A stretch of DNA of 64,000 nucleotides from the NCBI GenBank assembly GCA_016699695.1, contig CP065006.1, positions 744,001 to 808,000 of the forward strand, in the 5' to 3' direction. This DNA is from Bacteroidota bacterium (GTDB lineage Bacteria; Bacteroidota; Bacteroidia; Bacteroidales; UBA10428). Made by a program: the position numbers and the translations under genes. The stretch's first letter is position 1; each line of letters opens with the position of its first letter. Under the pieces are notes generated by a model. It was not told the DNA's origin and ran no database searches. It saw only the letters and a program-made list of their open reading frames with translations. Shown piece after piece: positions 24,627-34,588 of the stretch.

Positions 24627-27101
24627 ATGAGTGTGAATAAAAAGGGAAATCAATACATCGAAGAATTGGAGTTGATATCAAACACTCTTCAATCGGAACT
24701 TTCTCTGCTTGGCCAAAATCAAGACAAGTCAATTATCACAAGTATCTATTCGCATTGCCATAAAATAACTGAGTTAGCCGGAATTTATGGACTCAACAGT
24801 ATATCGGGGCTTTTTGGCATCTTTGAACAGGGGCTGGTAAACACAAAAGAATCCTCACCCACCCTGAACCAAGCCCAAAAGAACCTGATATCAGCAGCTA
24901 TTGAAATTACACCTCAGATACTTCAAGATCTCTCGTTAAAAAACCAAACCCTTAAAAACAGATACACTCAGCTGAAAAAAGAAATCGGAGAAGCTTTTAG
25001 CGCCGACAAGAATGCAGCTGAAGAATCGGGCTTTGCCAACAAACGGTTTCAGGAGATTTTTATCGACGAAGCATTTGACCTTATAAACCAACTGGAAGAG
25101 AAATTATTGCAGCTCGAAAGCGAACCCAACGACCTGGTTTTGGTGGATAATATTTTCCGTATCATGCACACCCTAAAGGGCAATAGCAACATGTTTGGCT
25201 TTGAGCATCTCGGCGAAATAACCCACCACCTCGAGAATATTTACGATGCCATCAGGGGTCAGAAACTAACTGTAACCAGGACTATTCTGAACCTTACCTT
25301 GCAATGCATCGACCATTTCCGGAACCTTATCGAAGACAACGACCTGGCTAACCCTGCGAATTTAGCTGTTCAAACAGAAATTCTTGCAGAAATTGGAGCA
25401 ATCCTTGCAAACAAGCAATCGCCTGCAGAAATTGCAAAAGATGTACATAATGCATCGGGCGATTTAAAGCTTTATTACCTGTTTTTTAAGCCACAACCCA
25501 ATGTATTCGACGATGGTTCGAACCCGCTATACTACGTGTACGATTTGCATGAGCTGGGCAAATGTATCGTGCAAGGGGTAGTGGCTCCCTTGAACAATCC
25601 ATATGAATTAAGCCCCGAAACCTGTTCTACCTGCTGGCATATACTCTTAACAACCGCAGTAACCAAAGAGGGAATTCTCGAGAACTTTATGTTCCTGCCC
25701 GATTCTAGTCAGCCGCAAATTGAATACCTGGGGATGGCCGATGCTGCCAGTAATCAGGAGATTATCAAGCTTTTTAACAAGAATAAAAAATCTTTTCAAA
25801 GTATTTCATCTCTTTTAATGGCCGAACATCACAAGCAAAATACAGAAATAAGTTCTGCTCACAACGAATTGCTGGATTCGAAAAAAGCAGGAGCTGCCGA
25901 CTCGTCCATTGCCAGCATTCGGGTAGCCTCGGCAAAAGTAGACCAAATGATGAACCTGATCAGCGAGCTGGTTACCAAGCAAGCCGAACTGAGCATGCTT
26001 GCCAGCCAGCATAATATTCCACGACTACAGGAAGTGGCTGAAAATATCGAAAACATTTCGCGCGACTTAAGGGATAATGCTTTTAGTATTTCACTAATTC
26101 CGCTTGAAAAATCTGTACTGCGTTTCCAGCGGCTTGTAAGAGATGTGTCTACCAAATTCAATAAAAAAATCGATTTCATTGTAGAGGGAAAAGAAACAGA
26201 GATGGACAAAACCATCATCGAAAAAATTGTAGACCCCATCATGCACATATTGCGTAACAGCATCGACCATGGAATCGAAACTCCTGATGTGCGCAAAAAG
26301 ATGGGAAAACCAGAAACCGGAACCATCGTTTTAAAAGCCTACCCATCGGGTGCCCATGTAATCATCGAAATTTCCGACGATGGTTCGGGCATTAACACCG
26401 AAAAAGTTCGCCAGGCCGCTGTGAAGCGTGGTTACCTGAGTGGGGCAGAAGAACTTACAACCGATGACATGCTGAAATTAATTCTTTCTCCAGGCTTTTC
26501 AACCGCAGAGAATGTGAGTGAAGTATCGGGCCGTGGAGTTGGAATGGATGTAGTAAACCAAAAGATAAGTGAAATACGCGGCGAACTCGAAATTCATACC
26601 GAGGCCGGTAAAGGAACAAACATTATCATAAAATTACCCTTAACCATTTCCATTATCGACTCACTTCTGGTAATGATCGGCAAAACCTATTACCTGTTAC
26701 CCCTGGCCATAGTAGAAAGGTGCACCGAGGTCAAAACTCCAGTCATAACCGAATCTAAAACCCAGTACCTCGACATGAGCGGGGAATACATACCCTTTAT
26801 TGACTTGCATAAAGAGTTTGGGATTGAAGAAGAACGTTTGGACTATCAGCGTCTTATCGTGTTTAAGCACCGCGGACAATATGTTTCGTTGGTTGTCGAT
26901 CAGATTATTGGCAACCACCAGGCTGTGTTAAAACCATTGGGTAATGCATACCGGCGCCAGGAAATTATTTCCGGAGCCAGCATTCTCGGTAATGGCGAAG
27001 TAGCCCTGGTACTCGATGCCAGCAAGCTTGCCCAGGAGTTTACTCTACAGAGCGAAAACCTTGCGAATGAAATGCATAGGCGAAATGCACAATTCGTTTG
27101 A
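24627..27101 (+). CDS. CheA-like histidine kinase
   Basis: The 824-residue kinase has an N-terminal Hpt-like helical bundle that seems degenerate (HCHKITELAGIYGL), a true Hpt domain with His181 (IFRIMHTLKGNSNMFGFEHL), and a dimerisation helix pair (VDQMMNLISELVTKQAEL). The HATPase domain carries HILRNSIDHGIE, SDDGSGIN and GRGVGMDVV, and a C-terminal CheW-like domain follows (DSLLVMIGKTYYLLPLA onward). No chemoreceptor, CheW, CheB or CheR gene is next to it, so it may control something other than swimming. Confidence 0.88.
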   Translation: MSVNKKGNQYIEELELISNTLQSELSLLGQNQDKSIITSIYSHCHKITELAGIYGLNSISGLFGIFEQGLVNTKESSPTLNQAQKNLISAAIEITPQILQDLSLKNQTLKNRYTQLKKEIGEAFSADKNAAEESGFANKRFQEIFIDEAFDLINQLEEKLLQLESEPNDLVLVDNIFRIMHTLKGNSNMFGFEHLGEITHHLENIYDAIRGQKLTVTRTILNLTLQCIDHFRNLIEDNDLANPANLAVQTEILAEIGAILANKQSPAEIAKDVHNASGDLKLYYLFFKPQPNVFDDGSNPLYYVYDLHELGKCIVQGVVAPLNNPYELSPETCSTCWHILLTTAVTKEGILENFMFLPDSSQPQIEYLGMADAASNQEIIKLFNKNKKSFQSISSLLMAEHHKQNTEISSAHNELLDSKKAGAADSSIASIRVASAKVDQMMNLISELVTKQAELSMLASQHNIPRLQEVAENIENISRDLRDNAFSISLIPLEKSVLRFQRLVRDVSTKFNKKIDFIVEGKETEMDKTIIEKIVDPIMHILRNSIDHGIETPDVRKKMGKPETGTIVLKAYPSGAHVIIEISDDGSGINTEKVRQAAVKRGYLSGAEELTTDDMLKLILSPGFSTAENVSEVSGRGVGMDVVNQKISEIRGELEIHTEAGKGTNIIIKLPLTISIIDSLLVMIGKTYYLLPLAIVERCTEVKTPVITESKTQYLDMSGEYIPFIDLHKEFGIEEERLDYQRLIVFKHRGQYVSLVVDQIIGNHQAVLKPLGNAYRRQEIISGASILGNGEVALVLDASKLAQEFTLQSENLANEMHRRNAQFV

Positions 27102-27144
27102 GCAACTGTTTGCATTTTGTACATTTGCAGAAAGTATAAACCCT

Positions 27145-27489
27145 ATGGCCGAAGATTGGAAAGATCGATTGGGAATTGTGTTCTCTACTAATCCCGATCA
27201 TAAATATACCCACCAGCAGAAAAAAGAAGATGAGACCCTCCCACCCCGGCAACAAAACCTTAGGGTGCAACTCGACCGTAAACAACGCAACGGAAAAAAG
27301 GTTACTCTTGTTTCCGGATTTATCGGATCAGAAGATGATTTAAAAGAATTGGGCAAACTGCTTAAAACGAAATGTGGCGTGGGTGGAACAGTAAAAGAGG
27401 GTGAAATAATGATCCAGGGCGATTTTCGCGATAAAGTGCTCGAAATCCTGACTAAACTGGAATACAAGGTAAAAAAATCGGGTGGTTAG
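27145..27489 (+). CDS. SUI1/eIF1-like translation factor (YciH family)
   Basis: The SUI1 domain covers the C-terminal 80 residues: LRVQLDRKQRNGKKVTLVSG, LGKLLKTKCGVGGTVKEGE and IMIQGDFRDKVLEIL. A longer frame begins at 27016 inside the kinase gene, but the ATG at 27145 (MAEDWKDRLGIVFS) gives the usual family length of 114. YciH-like proteins influence start-codon fidelity during translation initiation. Confidence 0.88.
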   Translation: MAEDWKDRLGIVFSTNPDHKYTHQQKKEDETLPPRQQNLRVQLDRKQRNGKKVTLVSGFIGSEDDLKELGKLLKTKCGVGGTVKEGEIMIQGDFRDKVLEILTKLEYKVKKSGG

Positions 27490-27514
27490 CTTCTACTTCT
27501 AAGAAGAATCAGGC

Positions 27515-28831
27515 TTAAGGAAAGTCGTTCGGATTAATTTTTAAGCCCAGCCATTTTTCAAGTTTCCCGATCACCCTCTTTTGTTCTGAAGGCGACATAT
27601 TGGCCATTCGGGCACTGGCATGGTCGGCATCCTTCAGTATTACCCACAGCGCATCGAGTTCTTTATTTTCCGGAATGGCTGTAGCGGTCCAGGTATCCAT
27701 AGCTCCGTAGATGTAGATAAATCCGTCGCCCTTTTCCTGCAACCATTCATAGGCTTTCATAGAAAGGCTGCTATCGTATTCCGTTTCGATGCCCAGAGGA
27801 GGAAAAACAGCTCCCGGATAGGAAGGTGAATTAAGTACCCTGAGGTAGTTCCTGAGTGAATCGGTCTGGTAACCATAATAACCCATCTGCGTTGCTGCCT
27901 GGTAAAAATGCGAACCATAGTTTTCAATCTCCGAATCGGAAAAAAAATCAATGCCGGAGATATCCAACAGATGTACCAGTGTTTCGTCAATACTAGCCGA
28001 TGAATCGGGAACATCTTTGCAATTGTACCCCCACTGCCAGAACGAAAAAGGGTATTCCAACACAGTATATTCAAAAGCCTTTTCAAAACCAAGGTAGGCA
28101 AAGCTTAAATCTGCGCCATAAGCATACCAGCGAAGCCTTTCGAGAGTCACCTCCCGATTTTGCAATATCCTTCTCTGCACATCCAACAGGCTTTTGCGGC
28201 AGTCATTTGATCCTATCGTATCAAGAAAATCATAGATACGTGCATCTTGCAGCGACAAATTAAAGGGTGCCACATAAGGAATACTTACTTCTACATCGTT
28301 GGGGTAAAAATAACGGTAATAAATGGTGGTCTGTCCACCCTTGCTTATGCCCGTGCTGATCCATTTCTGCGAATAAATTTGCTTAAAAAGCGAAACGATT
28401 TTATGCAAATCAGCGGTAACCTGCTCTAATGTAAGATAAGTATAATCGACACTCTCTGGCATGCTCCTGCCAAAGTAACGATGCTCCACAATTAACTGAT
28501 TGGCATTTAATAACTCGCTGGGCTCTGAAAGATAATTGCGCGATTGGGCATATCCTTCGGTAACCAGTACTGTGGGTTGATCAAATCCACGGTGGGTAAG
28601 AAAAGCCCGCTGATAAAAATACCCTTGTTCGGGGTTTCTATGATCTATTGGTTGTTTAATGCGCAATTCAAAGGCTGCATCGGTCCCAAGGGGGGCTTCC
28701 ATAGGTGTAAAAATCACATCGGGCAGCTCAAAAAGAGTTCCTTCTATCGACTTGTTTTGAGCCTTGGCAGAAGCAGACACCAAACAAATCAGAAGAAAAA
28801 ATTTATAAAATAACCGTGTTCCTATTTTCAC
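27515..28831 (-). CDS. Exported serine peptidase of the S37/PS-10 type
   Basis: A signal peptide (FFLLICLVSASAKAQ) is followed by an alpha/beta hydrolase-like domain. The segment LIVEHRYFGRSMPES and the nucleophile elbow GISKGG (about residue 165) are typical of peptidase family S37 (tripeptidyl aminopeptidase-like), related to S28. An Asp in YGAMDTWTATAI and a His in KDADHASAR, in the last quarter, can complete the triad. It probably trims peptides in the periplasm. Confidence 0.8.
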   Translation of the reverse strand: MKIGTRLFYKFFLLICLVSASAKAQNKSIEGTLFELPDVIFTPMEAPLGTDAAFELRIKQPIDHRNPEQGYFYQRAFLTHRGFDQPTVLVTEGYAQSRNYLSEPSELLNANQLIVEHRYFGRSMPESVDYTYLTLEQVTADLHKIVSLFKQIYSQKWISTGISKGGQTTIYYRYFYPNDVEVSIPYVAPFNLSLQDARIYDFLDTIGSNDCRKSLLDVQRRILQNREVTLERLRWYAYGADLSFAYLGFEKAFEYTVLEYPFSFWQWGYNCKDVPDSSASIDETLVHLLDISGIDFFSDSEIENYGSHFYQAATQMGYYGYQTDSLRNYLRVLNSPSYPGAVFPPLGIETEYDSSLSMKAYEWLQEKGDGFIYIYGAMDTWTATAIPENKELDALWVILKDADHASARMANMSPSEQKRVIGKLEKWLGLKINPNDFP

Positions 28832-29017
28832 GCTGTAAAATTAAATTGTTATTGGAGCGGGTTAAGTAAAGCTAAAACTATTGTGAATTTAAACACAAAA
28901 TCGGCAAAGATGTTGATTTGCTCAAGAAAAAACTGTCTTTTGCCAAAATCCCCTTCAAGCAAAAAGAATAAAAATTACATTTAGAGGGAATATTTAGTAC
29001 TTCCAAACCTCTCACTT

Positions 29018-29410
29018 ATGATTAACACCACTTTCGACCACAAACTGGGAATCATACAAACTACTTATTCGGGCAAAATTACTGCGGAGGAAATAATCAG
29101 GTATGTTTTTAATTTAAGAATTCCGCAGAAACAAGAAAAAGAAATTCTATACTTCGAAGACCACACTGAGGCAGAGTTTATTTTTAGTCCTGCAGAAATT
29201 AAACAGATTGTACACACGCTTTATGCGAAAATAAGAAACAGTCATGGTATCAGGGTAGCAGTGCTAAACACCAGGCCGCGGGAAACAGCATTCAGTATCA
29301 TTGCCATCAGACTGTTAAGGGCAGATAATTTGTATGCGAAAGTATTCTGTACCCGGCAAGCTGCGCTGGATTGGTTGCTGGTAAAACAAAAGATGGAGGT
29401 AGAGCTTTAG
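29018..29410 (+). CDS. SpoIIAA-like/STAS-related hypothetical protein
   Basis: A 130-residue protein with alternating strands and helices (LGIIQTTYSGKITAEEIIRY near the start; IRVAVLNTRPRETAFSIIAI in the middle). It resembles the SpoIIAA-like/STAS fold common in Bacteroidota as stand-alone genes. No signal peptide and no catalytic motif are visible. Function unknown. Confidence 0.6.
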   Translation: MINTTFDHKLGIIQTTYSGKITAEEIIRYVFNLRIPQKQEKEILYFEDHTEAEFIFSPAEIKQIVHTLYAKIRNSHGIRVAVLNTRPRETAFSIIAIRLLRADNLYAKVFCTRQAALDWLLVKQKMEVEL

Positions 29411-29565
29411 ATTGCCTCTTTGCTACTTTTAAATACTTATTGGCAAGCTCATTTTTAGTATTTTCTCTGCATTTTTCACAGCCAGGATCAAAGGAATTAA
29501 GTGCCAAAGGATTTACTCAGAAACAAAATTGAGTCTGGCTTTTACAGCAAGTTTATTAAAAAGTT

Positions 29566-30168
29566 CTATTGCTTTTTAAACTTTAGAATCTCGTCGAGGT
29601 GTTTTCTTGCCATCTTTTCTTCGCGCTCGCGGGAAGTTTTACGATGATTCTCAAATTCTTCCTTAAGCATGCTCAATTCTATTTCTGCGTTTTTAACAAA
29701 TTGTTTATTTCGCTTCAAAATAAGTAACCCTATTAACAGCAGAGTTCCAAGACCGAGTACAAGGCTCCACATAATGGTATTGTAAAGTACTTTTTGAAGA
29801 TGAATACCGAAAAAACTGAAACTATTCTTTAGCTGCACTGCATTGTCGAGGTTTTGCTGAGTCTCTTGCAGTACTTTAAGCGTGGAATCAGCTGTTTGGT
29901 TACTGGCAGCCGCATCGTTTTTCAAAATCAGCAAAGTGTTGTCGTAGCGGTCAAGTGTATCGAGCAGGTTTGATTTGAATTTATTTAAAACAACCGATTT
30001 AATAATCTTATATTCGTTGTGCGCATAAGCCTTGTTTACCATATAGTTGAGCTGCGAGCGTATGCTGCCTGTATCGTAAACAGCAGTCTCGCTTTGGTTT
30101 GCAAGAGTATGTACAGAAAATAATGTACTTAGAAAAAGTATATATGTGGATGAAAAAACTTGTTTCAT
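29566..30168 (-). CDS. Exported membrane-anchored coiled-coil protein, unknown function
   Basis: From the ATG at 30168 a signal peptide (MKQVFSSTYILFLSTLFSVH) is followed by a helical region. One membrane helix (MWSLVLGLGTLLLIGLLIL) and a charged coiled coil with basic tail (SMLKEEFENHRKTSREREEK) end the protein. A longer frame reaches 30264 but adds an unlikely leader. It is probably inner-membrane anchored with the coiled coil in the cytoplasm. No family recognised. Confidence 0.6.
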   Translation of the reverse strand: MKQVFSSTYILFLSTLFSVHTLANQSETAVYDTGSIRSQLNYMVNKAYAHNEYKIIKSVVLNKFKSNLLDTLDRYDNTLLILKNDAAASNQTADSTLKVLQETQQNLDNAVQLKNSFSFFGIHLQKVLYNTIMWSLVLGLGTLLLIGLLILKRNKQFVKNAEIELSMLKEEFENHRKTSREREEKMARKHLDEILKFKKQ

Positions 30169-30508
30169 GGTGGCGATGGTTTTAGTAGTTCGGTAATTAA
30201 TTAACGTGCAGCTTGTATAAAAATTATGAATATACACAACGAAATGGTTTATTTCAAACTGCAAGCGATAAAATTAAAAAATCATTGCTATTTAGCTGTA
30301 GAAACAGCTTTCTAAATTGCATAATAATAGTTATTGAACTTTTCACAGTTGTTTTTTACAGCTAAGAATCCACGAAAATACCTAGTAAGGTGGCTTCTTT
30401 GTGAGAGAATTCGAACAAATCGAAAAACTTTTAAGATTCGACTTGCGAACACAACATTTTTTTCTACATTTGCCCCTCGATTTAACAATCGTCCGATAGA
30501 AAAGATTT

Positions 30509-30582
30509 CGGGGTATAGCGCAGTCCGGTAGCGCATCTGCTTTGGGAGCAGAGGGTCGTAGGTTCGAATCCTGCTACCCCGA
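30509..30582 (+). tRNA. tRNA-Pro (anticodon TGG)
   Basis: Full cloverleaf: acceptor stem CGGGGTA/TACCCCG with discriminator A, D arm GCGCAGTCCGGTAGCGC, anticodon stem TCTGC/GCAGA with loop TTTGGGA (anticodon TGG), and T arm GTAGGTTCGAATCCTGC. CCA is not encoded. A terminator follows directly. Confidence 0.97.
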
Positions 30583-30585
30583 CTA

Positions 30586-30611
30586 AAGGTCAACGAAAGT
30601 TGGCCTTTTTT
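30586..30611 (+). terminator. Terminator after tRNA-Pro
   Basis: AAGGTCAAC / GTTGGCCTT stem with a GAAA loop and a six-T run. Confidence 0.85.
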
Positions 30612-30695
30612 GTTTTCAGGAATTGGCAGGATCAGTAACTATTTACAACAACTTAACCCTAAGGGGATCTTCAAAACTTGATGGGAATAATATTC

Positions 30696-30799
30696 CGGGG
30701 TACAGCGCAGTCCGGCAGCACATCACGCCCTGGGCGTGAGGGTCGTAGGTTCGAACGGCGAAGCCCTCGCGATAAAATGGAGCAATCCTGCTACCCCGA
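30696..30799 (+). pseudogene. Altered tRNA-Pro-like copy with T-loop insertion
   Basis: CGGGGTA at 30696 and TACCCCG at 30792 again form the acceptor stem, and D-arm and variable-arm bases match the tRNA-Pro at 30509. The anticodon stem has changed on both sides yet still pairs (TCACG/CGTGA) around the loop CCCTGGG, which lacks the normal U33. About 30 extra bases (CGGCGAAGCCCTCGCGATAA and onward) interrupt the T loop after TTCGAA. A copy of the terminator follows. Probably a decayed duplicate. Confidence 0.8.
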
Positions 30800-30870
30800 C
30801 TAAAGGTCAACGGAAATTGGCCTTTTTCTTTCTATGCAAAGAGAAAAAATTGTTTCTACCATATTCGAAA

Positions 30871-31647
30871 TTACAAACCTTGCAGCTGTCTCTGCAAGGT
30901 TTCCATAGGTTTCTGATCGATTTTTGCGATTCCTGTTTCGGGATGGTCAAGTGCTAAAATTAAAAACATGACCAGGGCAAAAACGATGGCAAGCAATATA
31001 TTCACCTTAAAGCCTGATTTCCCCGAAACTCCAAGCTGATAACCAAGTGTAACCATGGAAAAACATGTGATAAAGAACAGGATCCATAATACTGCGGGAG
31101 GTATCCGGTACTCAAAGGTCATGGTGATACGCTGGTTATAATTATCGACTAATTCATTTACCGAGGCAGTATAAAGTGCATATACTTCCGAACTGCGGTC
31201 TTCGGCTGCAAGCTTTTCTGCAAAGCTCCATAAAGTATCCAGTATTTCCTGCGAACGACTCATCATTCCAGAAAGCTTCGAAGGATCATGGCTAAGATCA
31301 ATTCGTAAATCGACATACTCGACCAGCAGATTTTTACTGTCGCTACAAAGTGGCTCAGGCAAAAGACCGGCACGCAGGTAGGTGGTTCGAATGATAGTAA
31401 CCTCTTTTAGCAACAATGCTTTGCGTGCATCGAACCGATTGGCTGCAATTTGAAAGGTAAAAGCCAGCAAAAAAGCTAAAAGCGCAAATATTGCTCCCAC
31501 CACGCTGCCCAATTGCTGAGGGGCTATTCCGTCTGATTTTTTTAGGTTGGATTTACCCCAATATCTACCAATAAGTATGGAGATAACCACAACCAGAAAA
31601 GGAAGAAAGAACATTGCTGATGCCTGGAGTAGTGAATGACTATTCAT
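30871..31647 (-). CDS. DUF4239-like membrane protein
   Basis: Helices at the N-terminus (AMFFLPFLVVVISILIGRYW and GSVVGAIFALLAFLLAFTFQ) and two at the C-terminus (VLWILFFITCFSMVTLGYQL and ILLAIVFALVMFLILALDHP) flank a soluble helical region. This is the layout of DUF4239 (bestrophin-like domain) proteins of 250-260 residues. Function unknown; an ion channel role has only been suggested by similarity. Confidence 0.75.
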   Translation of the reverse strand: MNSHSLLQASAMFFLPFLVVVISILIGRYWGKSNLKKSDGIAPQQLGSVVGAIFALLAFLLAFTFQIAANRFDARKALLLKEVTIIRTTYLRAGLLPEPLCSDSKNLLVEYVDLRIDLSHDPSKLSGMMSRSQEILDTLWSFAEKLAAEDRSSEVYALYTASVNELVDNYNQRITMTFEYRIPPAVLWILFFITCFSMVTLGYQLGVSGKSGFKVNILLAIVFALVMFLILALDHPETGIAKIDQKPMETLQRQLQGL

Positions 31648-32068
31648 GTTATTGTTTATTGAATAAGTTACAATTATTATGAAAATCTCTCCTTAAAAAG
31701 GAGTAAATGTGCATGTGCAAACCCCATCAGAATTCTTTGTGCATACCCAACAAATATTAGGCTTGCTTTCTCACTGAAAAGAACTGATGAGGATAGAAAC
31801 TATCATGCGAATAAATCTGAATCTCAAACACTAAAATTCTTAAAAATTAGCCAGCCACTATTTCAATTCAATGCTGTTGAAAAGATTTTTAAAACGATTT
31901 TCTCTTAAATTTATTAAGAAATTTTTGTTTTCGTTAATCTATTTTATAGATTGCAAACAATCGCAAATACTGAATAGCGTTTACCGAAATATTTTCGAAT
32001 GCATTTTTCATTTGCTAAAAGTGAATTCACTAAACTTTAACCTCATCAGCTAACAAAATTTTTCCTTT
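31648..32068. other. AT-rich intergenic region
   Basis: About 420 bp upstream of the SusC-like gene. It contains a short hairpin CTCCTTAAAAAGGAG near 31687 and otherwise no recognisable gene or RNA. A small AT-driven frame at 31871-32053 lacks protein-like features. Confidence 0.5.
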
Positions 32069-34588
32069 ATGAATCATAAAACCATAAAGTATGGCCTAAC
32101 TGTGCTATTCGTAACTGTAATTTCAAATTTATCAGTTTGGTCGCAACCAAATACATTTATTGACGATAGCATTAATTCAAATGCTGAAATTACACAAGTT
32201 TATTCGAGTTTTATTCTTAATGAATCTAATTTTAATGAAGGATTCATTGTTTCGCCCTTTGAACTAATTGCTGGTAAAATTCCTGGTGTAACAATAGTCT
32301 CAAATAGTGGAATGCCAGGGAGTAGCTTTTCCATAACCACCAATGGCTTAAATAATTTCTCTAATGCCGAATCACCTGTAATAGTAATTAATGGAATTCC
32401 GATCTATAATAATACCGTATGGCTGCATCCCAATGAAATAGAAAGCATTACCTATTATAAAAATGCCGGTGCCCTTGGCTATTACAACGATAAGGCTTCG
32501 AATACGGCATTAATTATTCAAACCAAAAAAGGAGGCGATAAAATAAGTTTGCAATACAGCGGAACTATGGCAATCTCTTACTTACCAGAGAAAGTTGATG
32601 TGTTAACTGCATCGGAATTCCGACAGATTGGCAGTGAGAATTTAGATTCGACCTTTAATGCAGGCAATTCAGATATGGATTGGCAGAACGAGATTTTTCA
32701 GCAGGCAATTAGTCAGGACCATCATCTTAGTGCCAGCGGGACAATACCATATCTGAATCTTCCTGTGCGCGTTTCGGCCGGGAAAACCATACACGAAGGA
32801 ATAATTAAAACCTCAAAATTAGAACGTACTACTACCACTTTAGCGATTACACCAGTTTATTTCGACAAACACCTTGGACTAAATTTCAATTTCGACTACA
32901 ATAGTTTTAAAAATACTCTGGCAAATGAGGATGTTTTTGTGAGTGCCTGCCGCATAAATCCAACCTTTACTGCAGATGAATATAATTCAGCGAATTTTTT
33001 TAAACCTTCGATAGTACCAACTGATTTATTATATAAAACGAATACTGGCAATAAAGGAGAACAATACAATATGCAATTCGGGGTTGATTACCGGTTTCAT
33101 CTCCTCCCCGAAATAAGCATCGGTTTCAATTACAGCCACCAAAAAACCGATAACAGATTAGAGTATTATTCCGATACGAATACTTTTTATTATAGTAACT
33201 GGAAAGAGATTAGCCAGCAAGACATCATAAACAGGACTTTAAAGGCATCATTAGCTTATATGCATGTAAATAAAGTAAATAAGAATTACATGAAAATTGC
33301 CTTTACGCAATATTATTATGAAAACGATACAGAAAGTGAGGAAGAAATCTACATCACCTCAGGATATCAGAGAGATTGGGAAAAGTCTATTTACAACCTT
33401 CGTTTTCGAATTATGAGTTTTGACTATGGGTTACATAACAAGTATTTCCTTAACCTTTATTTAAGAAACGAAAATGCAGACAACTATTATGAAAATGAGA
33501 ACCTATTGAACTCATGGGGTGGTGGATTGGGATGGAAATTAACCGAAGAAAATTTCTTTGCTTCCCAATCGCGTATTAATAATTTGGTCTTTCGCACCAG
33601 CCTGAAAGTACCTTTGAAAGAAGAAAATTCAAACAGCCTATCAACAGAACTAAATGAAGAAAAACAGCGCTACTTCGACGTAGGAATTGATTACAGCTTG
33701 TTTGAAAATAAATTAACAGGTTATCTGCAATATATCGATAAAAAGAATACAGAATTGCATCAAACGATAATTGTCCCAAATGGTTCATTTTTCGGATACT
33801 ATTTAGATGTAAATTGGGGTGAAGTTTGCAGCCGCAGTTTTGAATTCTATTTATCCTCTTTGCTGATTTACCGTGAACAATTGCAATGGAATATTGGCAC
33901 TCATTTGTCTTACAATTATTACAATATTAAAACCCTTGTTAACTCGCCTAATGACCAATATGCAGGCACTCCTAAAGGAGAAATAGGAGGTGTCCCTGGA
34001 GGAAGAACTATACAAACTTTAAAAGAAGATCAGCCACCTTATGCTTTTTATACCTTACAACAAGTATATGAAGGCAACGGAAAACCATTGGAAGGAATAT
34101 ATTCTGACTTAACTCCGGATGACACCATTAATTATGATGATTTTAGGGCCATTGGCCAAATCACTCCCAAAGTAATTTTGGGAATTTCATCGGAGTTTAA
34201 ATATAAAGATTGGGAGTTTTATTTTTCAGGGAGGTTGCATGCCGGACAATCAGTTTATAACAATAAAAATGCGCTGAGTTATTATGAGGCGCTTTATTAT
34301 TATAATGTCACAACCAATGTCGAAGAAACGAAGTTTAACAGTTCACAAATTTATTCTGACTATTATGTCGAAAATGCTTCATTTTTCCGAATGGACTATA
34401 TCGGTGTAGCATATGCTTTTCAGAACTTGGTTAAGGGTATTGGCAACTTAAGAATCAACGCTACACTTCAAAATGCTTTTACCATTACCAGCTATTCTGG
34501 CCTCGACCCTGAAGTAAGCAATGGTATTGATTATTACCAATATCCGCGGGCCAGAACATTCTCAATAGGTGTGCAATTAGGCTTTTAA
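32069..34588 (+). CDS. Orphan SusC-like TonB-dependent outer-membrane porin
   Basis: A signal peptide is followed by a plug domain (residues about 60-150: LIAGKIPGVTIVSNSGMPGS and VIVINGIPIYNNTVWLHPNE) and a beta-barrel with alternating aromatic strands, ending in a C-terminal Phe (SIGVQLGF). It is 839 residues, shorter than typical SusC (about 1000), and lacks the N-terminal carboxypeptidase-regulatory domain. No susD partner is present. It takes up an unknown ligand; 390 bp downstream is the sulfatase gene, so a link to sulfated substrates is possible. Confidence 0.85.
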   Translation: MNHKTIKYGLTVLFVTVISNLSVWSQPNTFIDDSINSNAEITQVYSSFILNESNFNEGFIVSPFELIAGKIPGVTIVSNSGMPGSSFSITTNGLNNFSNAESPVIVINGIPIYNNTVWLHPNEIESITYYKNAGALGYYNDKASNTALIIQTKKGGDKISLQYSGTMAISYLPEKVDVLTASEFRQIGSENLDSTFNAGNSDMDWQNEIFQQAISQDHHLSASGTIPYLNLPVRVSAGKTIHEGIIKTSKLERTTTTLAITPVYFDKHLGLNFNFDYNSFKNTLANEDVFVSACRINPTFTADEYNSANFFKPSIVPTDLLYKTNTGNKGEQYNMQFGVDYRFHLLPEISIGFNYSHQKTDNRLEYYSDTNTFYYSNWKEISQQDIINRTLKASLAYMHVNKVNKNYMKIAFTQYYYENDTESEEEIYITSGYQRDWEKSIYNLRFRIMSFDYGLHNKYFLNLYLRNENADNYYENENLLNSWGGGLGWKLTEENFFASQSRINNLVFRTSLKVPLKEENSNSLSTELNEEKQRYFDVGIDYSLFENKLTGYLQYIDKKNTELHQTIIVPNGSFFGYYLDVNWGEVCSRSFEFYLSSLLIYREQLQWNIGTHLSYNYYNIKTLVNSPNDQYAGTPKGEIGGVPGGRTIQTLKEDQPPYAFYTLQQVYEGNGKPLEGIYSDLTPDDTINYDDFRAIGQITPKVILGISSEFKYKDWEFYFSGRLHAGQSVYNNKNALSYYEALYYYNVTTNVEETKFNSSQIYSDYYVENASFFRMDYIGVAYAFQNLVKGIGNLRINATLQNAFTITSYSGLDPEVSNGIDYYQYPRARTFSIGVQLGF

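Noticed and set aside
30312..30593. 93-residue minus-strand frame with RGSRIRTYDPLLPKQMRYRT
   Set aside because: It is antisense to the tRNA-Pro gene; this peptide is a well-known spurious translation of tRNA antisense sequence.
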